Shown: positions 56,104 through 64,000 of the stretch, piece after piece
Layout: each line of letters starts with the position of its first letter
Position numbering within the stretch: position 1 is the stretch's first letter
Assembly: GCF_000425425.1 (NCBI RefSeq)
Contig: NZ_AUDK01000016.1
Coordinates: 44,885 to 108,884 of the forward strand
Reading direction: 5' to 3'
From: Flavobacterium daejeonense DSM 17708
Lineage (GTDB): Bacteria > Bacteroidota > Bacteroidia > Flavobacteriales > Flavobacteriaceae
Length of the DNA stretch: 64,000 nucleotides
Translations under genes and position numbers: made by a program
Notes under the pieces: generated by a model
Database searches by the model: none
The model's input: only the letters and a program-made list of their open reading frames with translations
Told to the model about the DNA's origin: nothing

Positions 56104-58116
56104 ATGAATAAATCCAGTCTTTTATTTTTAACTGTTTTTTTTAGTACTTTTTTGTTTGCACAAAAAAAAGAAAGCAATAATAATGTATTTCAAATTGTAA
56201 ATCCGGATTATAAACGGAGTCCTTATACCGGAATGACTAAGCAGCACTGGAAAGATGCGGCCATGTACCTGCTCGAAGGTGCTTTTAGTTATGTACATTC
56301 TTTAGATGATCCGATGAGATTTCCCAAACAGGAAGGAAAAAGTTATCCGGTAAATGAAAGTCAGGTTCCAACAGAAAAGCTAGAAGGACTTTGTCGTACA
56401 TTGTTTGTGGCTTCACCCTTATTGAAAGAAAATCCAGAATTGATTATTAATAATATAAAAGTAGCTGATTACTATCGTTACCAGATCCAAAAATTATCTG
56501 ATCCCTCCAGTGCTTCTTATATCGAGCCACGACCTAAAAACGGAGGGCCTAATCAAAAATTAGTCGAATTTGGAGCATTAGCAGTTTCTATGCTTACAAA
56601 TCCTGAAGTTTTGTGGAATCCGTTATCACAGGAGCAAAAAGATAAACTGGCAAAAACGATGTTGAGTTTTGGAGACGGACCAACTGTAGATTCCAACTGG
56701 AAGTTTTTTAACATTTTTGTATTAAGTTTTTTCAAAGAACAAGGCTATGTTGTCAATGAGAAATTACTTGTGGAGTATTTGCAAAAATCTCTTAAAGCTT
56801 ATAGAGGCAATGGCTGGTACAATGATAGTCCGGCCTACGATTATTATAGTATGTGGGCATTCCAGATGTATGGGATGATTTGGTCGGAGTATTTTGGGAA
56901 GACACATTATCCGGAGATTGCTGCTCAGTTTGAACAAAATTTTAGCGATTTGAAATACAATTATCCTAATTTATTCAGTAAAAATGGGGAAATGATTATG
57001 TGGGGCAGAAGTATCAGTTACAGAACCGGTGCGATTATTCCTTTTCCACTAATGGGTTTTCAAAATGACCCAAATACTAATTTTGGTTGGATGCGTCGCA
57101 TAGCTTCAGGCGTCATTAAACAATTTTTTACCCATCCCGATTTTATGAAAGACAACGTTCCTGCTTTAGGTTTTTACGGAGCTTTTGAACCTGCTGTTCA
57201 AATCTACAGTTGTCGGGGTAGTGTGTATTGGATGGGAAAAGCTTTTTTAGGTTTGTTGGTTCCGGATAACAATCCTTTTTGGACGGCTAAAGAGAATAAT
57301 GGGGATTGGGAAAATAAATTTCAAAATGATAAAGTGTACAATAAATACCAAGGGGATTCTCAGATTTTAATTACTGATTATCCCAATATAGGCGCTTCGG
57401 AAGTGAGAGCCTGGTGCCATGAAAAGGTGAAAAACGACTGGCAAAAATTCCGTTCTACCGAAAATTATAATCGTTTGTCTTATAATAGTGCTTTTCCCTG
57501 GCAAGCAGATGGAGCTAATGGTGAAGTGGCGATGAATTATGTAGTCAAAAATAAAGATAATAATTGGGAAGCCTTTAGATTATACACTTTTAAGAAATTT
57601 GAAAACGAAGTCTATTACCGTGATGTAGTTTTAGAAACAGATGAGAATATTAAATTCAGTCTGGCTGATATTCCTTTGGCAAATGGCATTTTAAGAGTAG
57701 ACAAGAATAATTCGGATAAAGCTATATCAATGCGTTTGGGGCATTATGCTTTGCCTAAATTGAATAAAGAAATTAGTGTTGTAAAAAGAAAAATAAAAGG
57801 GCACGAAGTAACCATTATTGATAATGGTAAATACCAATTAGCGATGGTTTCTCTATTAGGTTGGGAAAAATCCGAAGTTGTTAAAGCGCAAGGTTTGCAT
57901 CCGGAAAGCAATGAAAGTTCGGTGATTAATCTTGTAGCAAATGCTATTCCTAATGATAAAGTATCTACTATTTATGCGACTTTAATGCTTTGGAAGAAAT
58001 CTGGTGAAAAATGGAGTAAGAAAGAATTGCTTCCGGTGAAAAGTATTGAAACTAATTATTCCGGAGTGGTTATTAAGTTTACTGATGGGACAACTAAGTT
58101 GGTGAACTTTAACTAA
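56104..58116 (+). CDS. DUF2264 family protein with extra C-terminal beta domain
   Basis: The 670-residue protein has a signal peptide (LLFLTVFFSTFLFAQ). The DUF2264 barrel (about 35-400) includes EGLCRTLFVASPLL, VDSNWKFFNIFVLSFF and the signature NGWYNDSPAYDYYSMWAFQMYG. Unlike the paralogue at 32700, it continues with a beta-rich domain of about 270 residues, as in full-length family members. The ATG at 56104 was chosen; a TTG two codons earlier is less likely. It is the last gene of the GH78 operon. A beta-glucuronidase role (GH154, from memory) is a reasonable hypothesis. Confidence 0.85.
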   Translation: MNKSSLLFLTVFFSTFLFAQKKESNNNVFQIVNPDYKRSPYTGMTKQHWKDAAMYLLEGAFSYVHSLDDPMRFPKQEGKSYPVNESQVPTEKLEGLCRTLFVASPLLKENPELIINNIKVADYYRYQIQKLSDPSSASYIEPRPKNGGPNQKLVEFGALAVSMLTNPEVLWNPLSQEQKDKLAKTMLSFGDGPTVDSNWKFFNIFVLSFFKEQGYVVNEKLLVEYLQKSLKAYRGNGWYNDSPAYDYYSMWAFQMYGMIWSEYFGKTHYPEIAAQFEQNFSDLKYNYPNLFSKNGEMIMWGRSISYRTGAIIPFPLMGFQNDPNTNFGWMRRIASGVIKQFFTHPDFMKDNVPALGFYGAFEPAVQIYSCRGSVYWMGKAFLGLLVPDNNPFWTAKENNGDWENKFQNDKVYNKYQGDSQILITDYPNIGASEVRAWCHEKVKNDWQKFRSTENYNRLSYNSAFPWQADGANGEVAMNYVVKNKDNNWEAFRLYTFKKFENEVYYRDVVLETDENIKFSLADIPLANGILRVDKNNSDKAISMRLGHYALPKLNKEISVVKRKIKGHEVTIIDNGKYQLAMVSLLGWEKSEVVKAQGLHPESNESSVINLVANAIPNDKVSTIYATLMLWKKSGEKWSKKELLPVKSIETNYSGVVIKFTDGTTKLVNFN

Positions 58117-58131
58117 AAGTTAATTTTTTAT

Positions 58132-58196
58132 CTAGTGGCTAATTTTAAAAACTGGTAGGTAGTGGTATAGTTTAATGCGGTTTATTTCTATTTTTG
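58132..58196 (+). promoter_or_regulatory. Promoter of the gal operon with shared operator boxes
   Basis: CTAGTGGCT (58132-58140), AAAAAC (ending 58152), GGTAGG (58154-58159) and AGTGGT precede TATTTTTG (58189-58196). The block and its spacing match the GH78 operon promoter, so galactose catabolism and side-chain enzymes appear to be co-regulated. Confidence 0.65.
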
Positions 58197-58232
58197 CGTT
58201 CTCAACCAATTAATAAAAATAAACCATAATTT

Positions 58233-59231
58233 ATGTCTGTGTCTGAAAATAATTCTGCTAAATTTTACGAATTAACTAATGCAAAAGGATCAGTAGCTAA
58301 AGTAATTCTTTATGGAGCTACCTTGACTTCTTTAAAAATACCAACCAAAAATAATCAATTAATTGATGTGGTTTTAGGGTTTGATACGGTGGAAGGCTAC
58401 GAAAAATCTTTTCAACTGGAAGGAAAACCTTATTTAGGTGCTACTGTGGGACGTTATGCGGGTAGAATTAGCGAAGGTAAATTTGAACTAAACGGAAAAT
58501 CGTATCAATTAGCCATTAACAATGGGATTAATTCTTTACACGGCGGAATTGATAACTTTAGCCAAAAAATATGGAATGTAGAAGCAGTGAATGAAGGCGA
58601 AAATCCTTCAATTACCTTAAGTTACGTAAGTGCTGCCGGAGAAGAAAATTATCCGGGCGAATTATCAGTTAGTTTGTCGTATACTTTGACGGAAGAAAAC
58701 GAATTGATTCTGGATTATAAAGCCACTACTACCGAAGATACAGTAATCAACTTAACACATCACAGCTATTTTAATTTGGACGGACATCAATCAGATGTAA
58801 GCAATCAGGATTTGGTGGTGCATGCGCAAAAAGTAGTAGAAACGAGAGAAGACTGTATTCCAACGGGAAATATTCTGGAAGTGGCTAATACGGTTTTTGA
58901 TTACAGAACAGCTAAAAAATGTCCGGCAATTATCGACAACACTTTTGTAGTTGAGAACAATGACGAAGTAAAAGCGACGCTGTTTAGTCCAAAGACCAAT
59001 TTAAAAATGGACGTTTACACCGATCAGCCGGGAGTACATATTTATGTGGGCGGAAATTGTGGTCCGGATTTAAAAGGAAAAGAAAATGCAAGTTACCACG
59101 CTTTAAGCGGAATTTGTTTTGAAACACAAAATTTCCCTGATGCACCCAATCATCCTAATTTTCCAAGTGCCGTTTTGAAAAAAGGCGATGTTTACACTCA
59201 AAAAACTACTTATAAATTCGAAGCTCTGTAA
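58233..59231 (+). CDS. galM: Aldose 1-epimerase (galactose mutarotase)
   Basis: GalM interconverts beta- and alpha-galactose before phosphorylation. The 332-residue protein has no signal peptide and so is cytosolic. Visible marks are LGATVGRYAGRISEGKFEL, NSLHGG, VINLTHHSYFNLDG (catalytic His) and SGICFETQNFPDAPNHP with the catalytic Glu. It is the first gene of the gal operon, downstream of the shared operator. The galK gene follows after 45 bases. Confidence 0.95.
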   Translation: MSVSENNSAKFYELTNAKGSVAKVILYGATLTSLKIPTKNNQLIDVVLGFDTVEGYEKSFQLEGKPYLGATVGRYAGRISEGKFELNGKSYQLAINNGINSLHGGIDNFSQKIWNVEAVNEGENPSITLSYVSAAGEENYPGELSVSLSYTLTEENELILDYKATTTEDTVINLTHHSYFNLDGHQSDVSNQDLVVHAQKVVETREDCIPTGNILEVANTVFDYRTAKKCPAIIDNTFVVENNDEVKATLFSPKTNLKMDVYTDQPGVHIYVGGNCGPDLKGKENASYHALSGICFETQNFPDAPNHPNFPSAVLKKGDVYTQKTTYKFEAL

Positions 59232-59276
59232 AGAGTTTTTATCAAAATAATATAACACTATACCAATTTTTAACTA

Positions 59277-60443
59277 ATGAATGATATTTTAATTAACAAA
59301 ACGGCGGCTTCTTTTAAAGAAATCTTTGGTAATGAGCCGGATAAAATAGTGCTTTCTCCTGGAAGGATTAATATTATCGGAGAACATATTGATTATAATG
59401 ACGGATATGTTTTGCCGGCGGCTATCGATAAAATTATTTGCTTTGCTTTTGCAAAAAACAATAGCAATACTTCCAGAGTAGTAGCTTTAGACCTGAATGA
59501 TGAGTTTGAAATTGATGTTACGGCTGAGGTAAGTTTAGACAAAAACGAATGGACAAACTACATCAGAGGAATTATCAATCAGTTAAAAATGAACGGATTC
59601 CAGTTTGAAGGGGTAAACTGTGTTTTCAGCAGTAATATTCCTGTGGGTTCAGGTTTGTCTTCATCGGCGGCTTTAGAATGTGGTTTCTTATTCGGTATGA
59701 ACGATTTGTTTAATTTGAATATTAAACCAATCGATATTGCTTTGTTAGGACAAAAATCAGAACATTGGGTGGGAATCAAATGCGGAATTATGGATCAGTT
59801 CTCCAGCGTTATGGGGCAGGAAAACAAAGTGATCAAGATTGATTGCCGCACTTTAGAGTATACCTATCACGATGCTAATTTTGCTGATTATTCGTTGATT
59901 TTGTTTGATTCAAATGTGAAGCATTCGCTAATGACTTCGGCTTACAACGAAAGAAGACAGCAATGTGAAGAAGGAATTGCTATTGTAAAAGCTAATTTCC
60001 CTGAGATAAAAAGTTTTAGAGATTGTACAGAGCAAACCATTATTGATTTGAAAGACAAAATGAGTCATGACGTTTTCAGACGTTCTCTTTTTGTAGTAAA
60101 AGAAATCAACCGTGTGATTCAGGCTTGTGAAGCTTTGGATAATGGAAAAATTGAATTGTTGGGAGAGTTAATGTTTGCTACACACGACGGTTTGTCTAAA
60201 GATTACGAAGTGAGCTGCGAAGAATTGGATTTATTAGTAGATTTGGCTAAGGAAGAAGCGGCAGTTATTGGTTCCCGATTAATGGGAGGCGGTTTCGGAG
60301 GCTGTACAATTAACTTAGTTAAAAAAGGACACGAACAGGAAATTAAAGATAAATTTTCAAAATTATATACCGAAGCTTTCGGAATCGAATTGAAAATTTA
60401 CGACGTTAAAGTAAGTAACGGAACATCACTATACACTAAATAA
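59277..60443 (+). CDS. galK: Galactokinase
   Basis: GalK phosphorylates alpha-galactose at C1 with ATP. The 388-residue GHMP kinase shows the galactokinase signature (PGRINIIGEHIDYNDGYVLP), the ATP loop PVGSGLSSSAALE, the catalytic Asp in CGIMDQFSSVMG and the third motif MGGGFGGCTINLV. It is cytosolic. Its stop overlaps the galT start by one base, indicating translational coupling. Confidence 0.97.
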   Translation: MNDILINKTAASFKEIFGNEPDKIVLSPGRINIIGEHIDYNDGYVLPAAIDKIICFAFAKNNSNTSRVVALDLNDEFEIDVTAEVSLDKNEWTNYIRGIINQLKMNGFQFEGVNCVFSSNIPVGSGLSSSAALECGFLFGMNDLFNLNIKPIDIALLGQKSEHWVGIKCGIMDQFSSVMGQENKVIKIDCRTLEYTYHDANFADYSLILFDSNVKHSLMTSAYNERRQQCEEGIAIVKANFPEIKSFRDCTEQTIIDLKDKMSHDVFRRSLFVVKEINRVIQACEALDNGKIELLGELMFATHDGLSKDYEVSCEELDLLVDLAKEEAAVIGSRLMGGGFGGCTINLVKKGHEQEIKDKFSKLYTEAFGIELKIYDVKVSNGTSLYTK

Positions 60444-61501
60444 TGAGCATGAGAAAGTTTGATATTAATGAAGATCCGCACAGAAGGTACAATCCTTTGA
60501 TTAACGAATGGGTTTTGGTTTCGCCACACCGTTCAAAAAGGCCATGGCAAGGGCAAAAAGAAGCGGTAAATACGGTTGCTTTACCAGAATATGACCCTGA
60601 ATGTTATTTATGTGCCGGAAATGTTCGCGCTAATGGCGAAGTAAATCCGCCTTATGAAAGCAGTTTTGTTTTCGAAAATGACTTTGCAGCCTTAAAGCAA
60701 GACCCAATTGCTTTTGACGGAAATGCAGAAGGAAGTTTTTTTAAAGCACAACCGGAAAGAGGAATTTCGAGAGTGGTTTGTTTTTCACCAAGACACGATT
60801 TGACTTTACCGGAAATGGATGTGGACGGTATTGTGAATATTATTCATACCTGGCAAAAAGAATACACTACTTTAGGAAGTGTAGATTACATCAATCACGT
60901 ACAGATTTTTGAAAACAAAGGGAGTGTAATGGGATGTAGTAACCCGCATCCACACGGACAAATCTGGGCGCAATCTTCATTGCCAACTCAGGTTCAAAAA
61001 ACACAGGATAATTTAAAAGCTTATTTTGATAAAAATGGAACAAATTTGTTGCAGGATTATCTAAATGAAGAATTGAAAGTAAAAGAGCGTGTTGTAGTTG
61101 AAAACGATCATTTTGCTGCTATCGTTCCTTTTTGGGCCATCTGGCCTTACGAAACGATGATTATCAGCAAACGTCATATTACTAAAATTACTGATTTTAC
61201 AGAGGATGAGGTAGCTGCTTTTGCTGAAGTTTTGAAAAAACTAACAACAAAGTATGATAATCTTTTCGAAACATCTTTCCCATATTCATCAGGAATTCAC
61301 CAGGCTCCAACAGATGGTGAGGAGCATCCGGAATGGCAATTTCACATGCATTTCTATCCGCCTTTGTTACGTTCGGCTTCTGTGAAAAAATTCATGGTAG
61401 GTTACGAAATGATGGGAGAATCTCAAAGAGACATTACACCGGAGAAAAGTGCCGAAATGTTGCGAAACTTATCCGAGGTACATTATAAACAAAACAGTTA
61501 G
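60443..61501 (+). CDS. galT: Galactose-1-phosphate uridylyltransferase
   Basis: GalT exchanges UMP between UDP-glucose and galactose-1-phosphate. The 352-residue protein shows RRYNPLINEWVLVSPHR, CYLCAGN (zinc-site Cys pair), the active site SNPHPHGQIWAQ (HPH) and FHMHFYPPLLR. The start at 60443 shares its first base with the galK stop, and a second ATG lies two codons downstream. This is the standard Leloir GalT of histidine-triad type. Confidence 0.97.
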   Translation: MSMRKFDINEDPHRRYNPLINEWVLVSPHRSKRPWQGQKEAVNTVALPEYDPECYLCAGNVRANGEVNPPYESSFVFENDFAALKQDPIAFDGNAEGSFFKAQPERGISRVVCFSPRHDLTLPEMDVDGIVNIIHTWQKEYTTLGSVDYINHVQIFENKGSVMGCSNPHPHGQIWAQSSLPTQVQKTQDNLKAYFDKNGTNLLQDYLNEELKVKERVVVENDHFAAIVPFWAIWPYETMIISKRHITKITDFTEDEVAAFAEVLKKLTTKYDNLFETSFPYSSGIHQAPTDGEEHPEWQFHMHFYPPLLRSASVKKFMVGYEMMGESQRDITPEKSAEMLRNLSEVHYKQNS

Positions 61502-61525
61502 ACTGTTATTTAAATAAAACAAATT

Positions 61526-62539
61526 ATGAAAATACTAGTTACGGGAGGTTTAGGTTTCATAGGTTCGCATACGGTAGTCGAATTGCAAAATGAAGGTTTT
61601 GAGGTGGTTGTTATTGACAATTTATCAAACTCATCTGAAGACGTTTTAAAAGGGATTGAAGCAATTACCGGTAAAAAACCACTTTTTGAAAAACTGGATT
61701 TAAGAGATAAAGCAGCTGTTCAGGATTTTTTCAAAAAACATGCTGATGTAAATGGAGTGATTCATTTTGCGGCTTCTAAGGCTGTTGGTGAAAGCGTTGG
61801 TAATCCTTTGTTGTATTACGAGAACAATATTAGTGCCCTTGTATATATATTGCAGGAATTAGAGAAAAAGGAAAATGCTAATTTTATTTTCAGTTCTTCC
61901 TGTACGGTCTATGGTCAGGCCAAAACAATGCCTATCAATGAAGGTTCAGAAGTACAGCCAGCTATGTCTCCTTATGGAAACACCAAACAAATAGGAGAGG
62001 AAATCATCACTGATGTGGCTAAGGTAAGTGGAATCAACGCTATTTTGTTGCGTTATTTCAACCCAATCGGGGCACATCCTTCTGCTGAAATTGGCGAATT
62101 GCCTTTAGGAATTCCACAAAATTTAGTGCCATTCATTACCCAAACAGGAATTGGATTGCGTAAAGAATTACTGGTTTATGGCAATGACTACCCTACACCA
62201 GATGGAACCTGTATTCGTGATTATATTCATGTTGTTGATTTGGCAAAAGCGCATGTGGTGGCTTTGCAACGCTTATTGAATAAAAAGAATCAGGACAAAG
62301 TAGAAACTTTTAACCTTGGAACAGGAGTAGGAAGTTCTGTTTTAGAAGTTATCAACGCTTTCGAAAAAGTAAGTGGTAAAAAATTAGCGTATCGAATTGT
62401 AGACAGGAGAGAAGGTGATGTGACTTTGGCGTATGCCGATACCACAAAAGCCAATGATGTTTTGGGTTGGAAAACCCAATCTACTTTAGAACAAGCAATG
62501 GAAAGCGCCTGGAAATGGGAACAAAAAATCAGAAGTTAA
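61526..62539 (+). CDS. galE: UDP-glucose 4-epimerase
   Basis: GalE regenerates UDP-glucose from UDP-galactose with bound NAD. The 337-residue short-chain dehydrogenase has the Rossmann motif VTGGLGFIGSHTVVEL, SSSCTVYGQ, the catalytic YGNTKQ (Tyr-x-x-x-Lys), and LRYFNPIGAHPS and GTCIRDYIHVVDLA, all specific to GalE. It completes a galM-galK-galT-galE order and is followed by a repeat-rich gap and a sugar symporter. Confidence 0.97.
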   Translation: MKILVTGGLGFIGSHTVVELQNEGFEVVVIDNLSNSSEDVLKGIEAITGKKPLFEKLDLRDKAAVQDFFKKHADVNGVIHFAASKAVGESVGNPLLYYENNISALVYILQELEKKENANFIFSSSCTVYGQAKTMPINEGSEVQPAMSPYGNTKQIGEEIITDVAKVSGINAILLRYFNPIGAHPSAEIGELPLGIPQNLVPFITQTGIGLRKELLVYGNDYPTPDGTCIRDYIHVVDLAKAHVVALQRLLNKKNQDKVETFNLGTGVGSSVLEVINAFEKVSGKKLAYRIVDRREGDVTLAYADTTKANDVLGWKTQSTLEQAMESAWKWEQKIRS

Positions 62540-62597
62540 GGCTATTAACCAATATGAGTATCCGTTTCTTATACTAATTATTGAGAATGGCACACAA

Positions 62598-62615
62598 TCC
62601 CGATAGCTATCGGGA
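62598..62615. repeat. Dispersed 18-bp palindrome, intergenic copy
   Basis: This is the same 18 bases as in bioF (2885-2902) and bioD (4323-4340). Here it lies between galE and the symporter gene, followed by ACTGATTTTAACGGA, and is probably the more typical setting for the element. Confidence 0.9.
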
Positions 62616-62732
62616 CTGATTTTAACGGATTTTCGCAGATTATAATTTACAAAAGCAGATAAAAAATCCGTTTTTATCTGTTCAATCGGTATCATCCGTG
62701 GTCTATTTCTTTATTGAGTCCGCTTAGCGGAC
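62616..62732. repeat. Intergenic repeat cluster after galE, possibly also a terminator
   Basis: AACGGATTTT and AAAAATCCGTT form an inverted repeat about 40 bases apart, with GCAGAT repeated in the loop and TTTATC after it. A second hairpin, GTCCGC-TTA-GCGGAC, is at 62718-62732. These could weaken read-through from the gal operon into the symporter gene. No clear promoter for the symporter gene is visible. Confidence 0.5.
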
Positions 62733-62772
62733 AGTGATATTAACTAATTATTAATTTTAAATAATAACTCTT

Positions 62773-64000
62773 ATGAGCTCAAGTCTCGAATTTGCAGATT
62801 ATGCAGTATTTATAATTTACTTTCTAATTGTATCGGTTTACGGATACATTGTTTACCGCAAGCGTGAACAAAACGAACACGATGCTAAGGCGTATTTCTT
62901 AGCCGAAGGAACATTGACCTGGTGGGCCATTGGAGCTTCGTTAATTGCTTCTAACATTTCAGCGGAGCAGTTTATCGGAATGAGTGGGGAAGGATTCTTC
63001 TTAGGAATTGCCGTTGCTGCTTACGAATGGATTGCAGCAATTGCTTTGATTATCATTGCGATTTGGTTTATTCCTGTTTATTTGAAAAATAAGATTTACA
63101 CCATGCCTCAATTCTTAACCACTCGTTATAATGAAACGACGGCTTTGATTATGGCGGTTTTCTGGTTGTTCTTGTATGTTTTTGTAAACTTAACTTCTAT
63201 TTTATACTTAGGAGCTGTTGCTATTAACGGATTGGCCGGAGGAGATTACCTTCATGTAATCATGTTAGGATTGGCTGTTTTTGCTTTGATTATCTCTTTG
63301 GGAGGGATGAAAGTGGTAGCTTATACCGATGTTATTCAGGTTGCTGTATTGATTATTGGAGGTTTAGTAACTTCTTATATTGCATTAACAACCGTAGGAG
63401 AATATTTTGGTGTTGGAAAAGATGCCATTGCCGGATTCAATGTTTTGATGCAGGAAGCTCCGGAGCATTTTAAAATGATTATCCCAAGACCGACAGCGAC
63501 TTCTACGCAATTAGAAATTGATAAATATTTGACATTCCCTGGAGTTTTATCATATTTGGCAGGTATTTGGATTATCAACCTGAACTATTGGGGATGTAAC
63601 CAATACATCACACAAAGAGCTTTGGGAGCTGATTTACAAACAGCCCGTACAGGTATTTTATTTGCAGGATTATTAAAATTATTAATGCCTGTAATTGTAA
63701 TGTTACCAGGTATTGCGGCTTATGTTTTATACCAAGGAGGACATTTACCACAATTAGTTGGAGGAAAAGACGGAGCTTACTCAGCGATGTTAACTTTCTT
63801 GCCTACAGGTTTAAAGGGACTTTCGGTTGCGGCTTTAACAGCAGCTATCGTAGCTTCTTTAGCTGGAAAAGTAAACAGTATTTCTACAATTTATACCTTA
63901 GATGTACATAAAAAATACATTCAAAAAAATGCCGGAGAAAGACAACAGGTAAACATTGGTCGTTTGGCTGTATTTGCTTCAATGGTTTTAGCGGTAATGT
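62773..64000 (+). CDS. Sodium/solute symporter, SGLT-like (probable galactose transporter), truncated by the window
   Basis: An open frame starts at ATG 62773 and runs off the window after 409 codons without a stop. It encodes a multi-helix inner-membrane protein of the SSS family. EFADYAVFIIYFLIVSVYGY is the first helix. GASLIASNISAEQFIGMSGEG and NLNYWGCNQYITQRALGA (about 269-286) are SGLT hallmarks close to the vSGLT galactose transporter, and AAIVASLAGKVNSISTIYT follows. Together with galM, galK, galT and galE it would bring galactose from the periplasm to the Leloir enzymes with sodium. Glucose or another hexose is possible. Confidence 0.92.
   Translation, partial: MSSSLEFADYAVFIIYFLIVSVYGYIVYRKREQNEHDAKAYFLAEGTLTWWAIGASLIASNISAEQFIGMSGEGFFLGIAVAAYEWIAAIALIIIAIWFIPVYLKNKIYTMPQFLTTRYNETTALIMAVFWLFLYVFVNLTSILYLGAVAINGLAGGDYLHVIMLGLAVFALIISLGGMKVVAYTDVIQVAVLIIGGLVTSYIALTTVGEYFGVGKDAIAGFNVLMQEAPEHFKMIIPRPTATSTQLEIDKYLTFPGVLSYLAGIWIINLNYWGCNQYITQRALGADLQTARTGILFAGLLKLLMPVIVMLPGIAAYVLYQGGHLPQLVGGKDGAYSAMLTFLPTGLKGLSVAALTAAIVASLAGKVNSISTIYTLDVHKKYIQKNAGERQQVNIGRLAVFASMVLAVM

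Overview
The window looks like a Flavobacterium-type member of the Bacteroidota. The evidence is the AT-rich sequence, TAnnTTTG-type -7 promoter elements, type IX secretion (T9SS) C-terminal tails, SusC/SusD pairs, a hybrid two-component regulator with an AraC-type output, an ATP synthase beta subunit with a lineage-typical insertion, and CTTTGCGAA-type intergenic repeats. No species can be named from sequence alone.

Bases 1-24,986 are mostly core genome. They hold the tail of an outer-membrane receptor, atpD-atpC, a biotin block (bioF, a DUF2007 gene, bioD, bioA and a beta-ketoacyl synthase), recX, two tandem giant T9SS-exported proteins that share a C-terminal half, bioB on the minus strand, two tandem paralogous membrane proteins, ribF, a secreted reprolysin-like metalloprotease, then pth, rplY and prs on the minus strand, and tRNA-Leu(CAA). 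Several gaps carry dispersed repeats. An 18-bp palindrome appears three times, twice in frame inside bioF and bioD.

Bases 25,019-58,116 form one large polysaccharide utilisation locus. In order they encode a LacZ-type GH2, the hybrid regulator, a DUF2264 protein, a GH105-type unsaturated uronyl hydrolase, an S41 peptidase followed by a relic of a second GH105 gene, SusC, SusD, two surface glycan-binding lipoproteins, a GH16 lipoprotein, a GH43 enzyme of the exo-beta-1,3-galactanase type, a lipoprotein with a metallopeptidase-like domain, a DUF4488 protein, a GH78 rhamnosidase, a second GH2 and a second DUF2264 protein. The enzyme set fits a rhamnose- and uronate-decorated beta-galactan, most simply type II arabinogalactan (arabinogalactan protein). 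This is an inference.

Bases 58,233-64,000 encode galM, galK, galT, galE and an SGLT-like sodium/sugar symporter that runs off the end. Released galactose would enter by the symporter and be converted by the Leloir pathway. Two shared promoter architectures tie the region together. Paired CCCC boxes lie at identical distances upstream of the LacZ-type gene and susC, and are likely sites for the hybrid regulator. A different box set is shared by the GH78 operon and the gal operon, and in weaker form by the DUF4488 gene.
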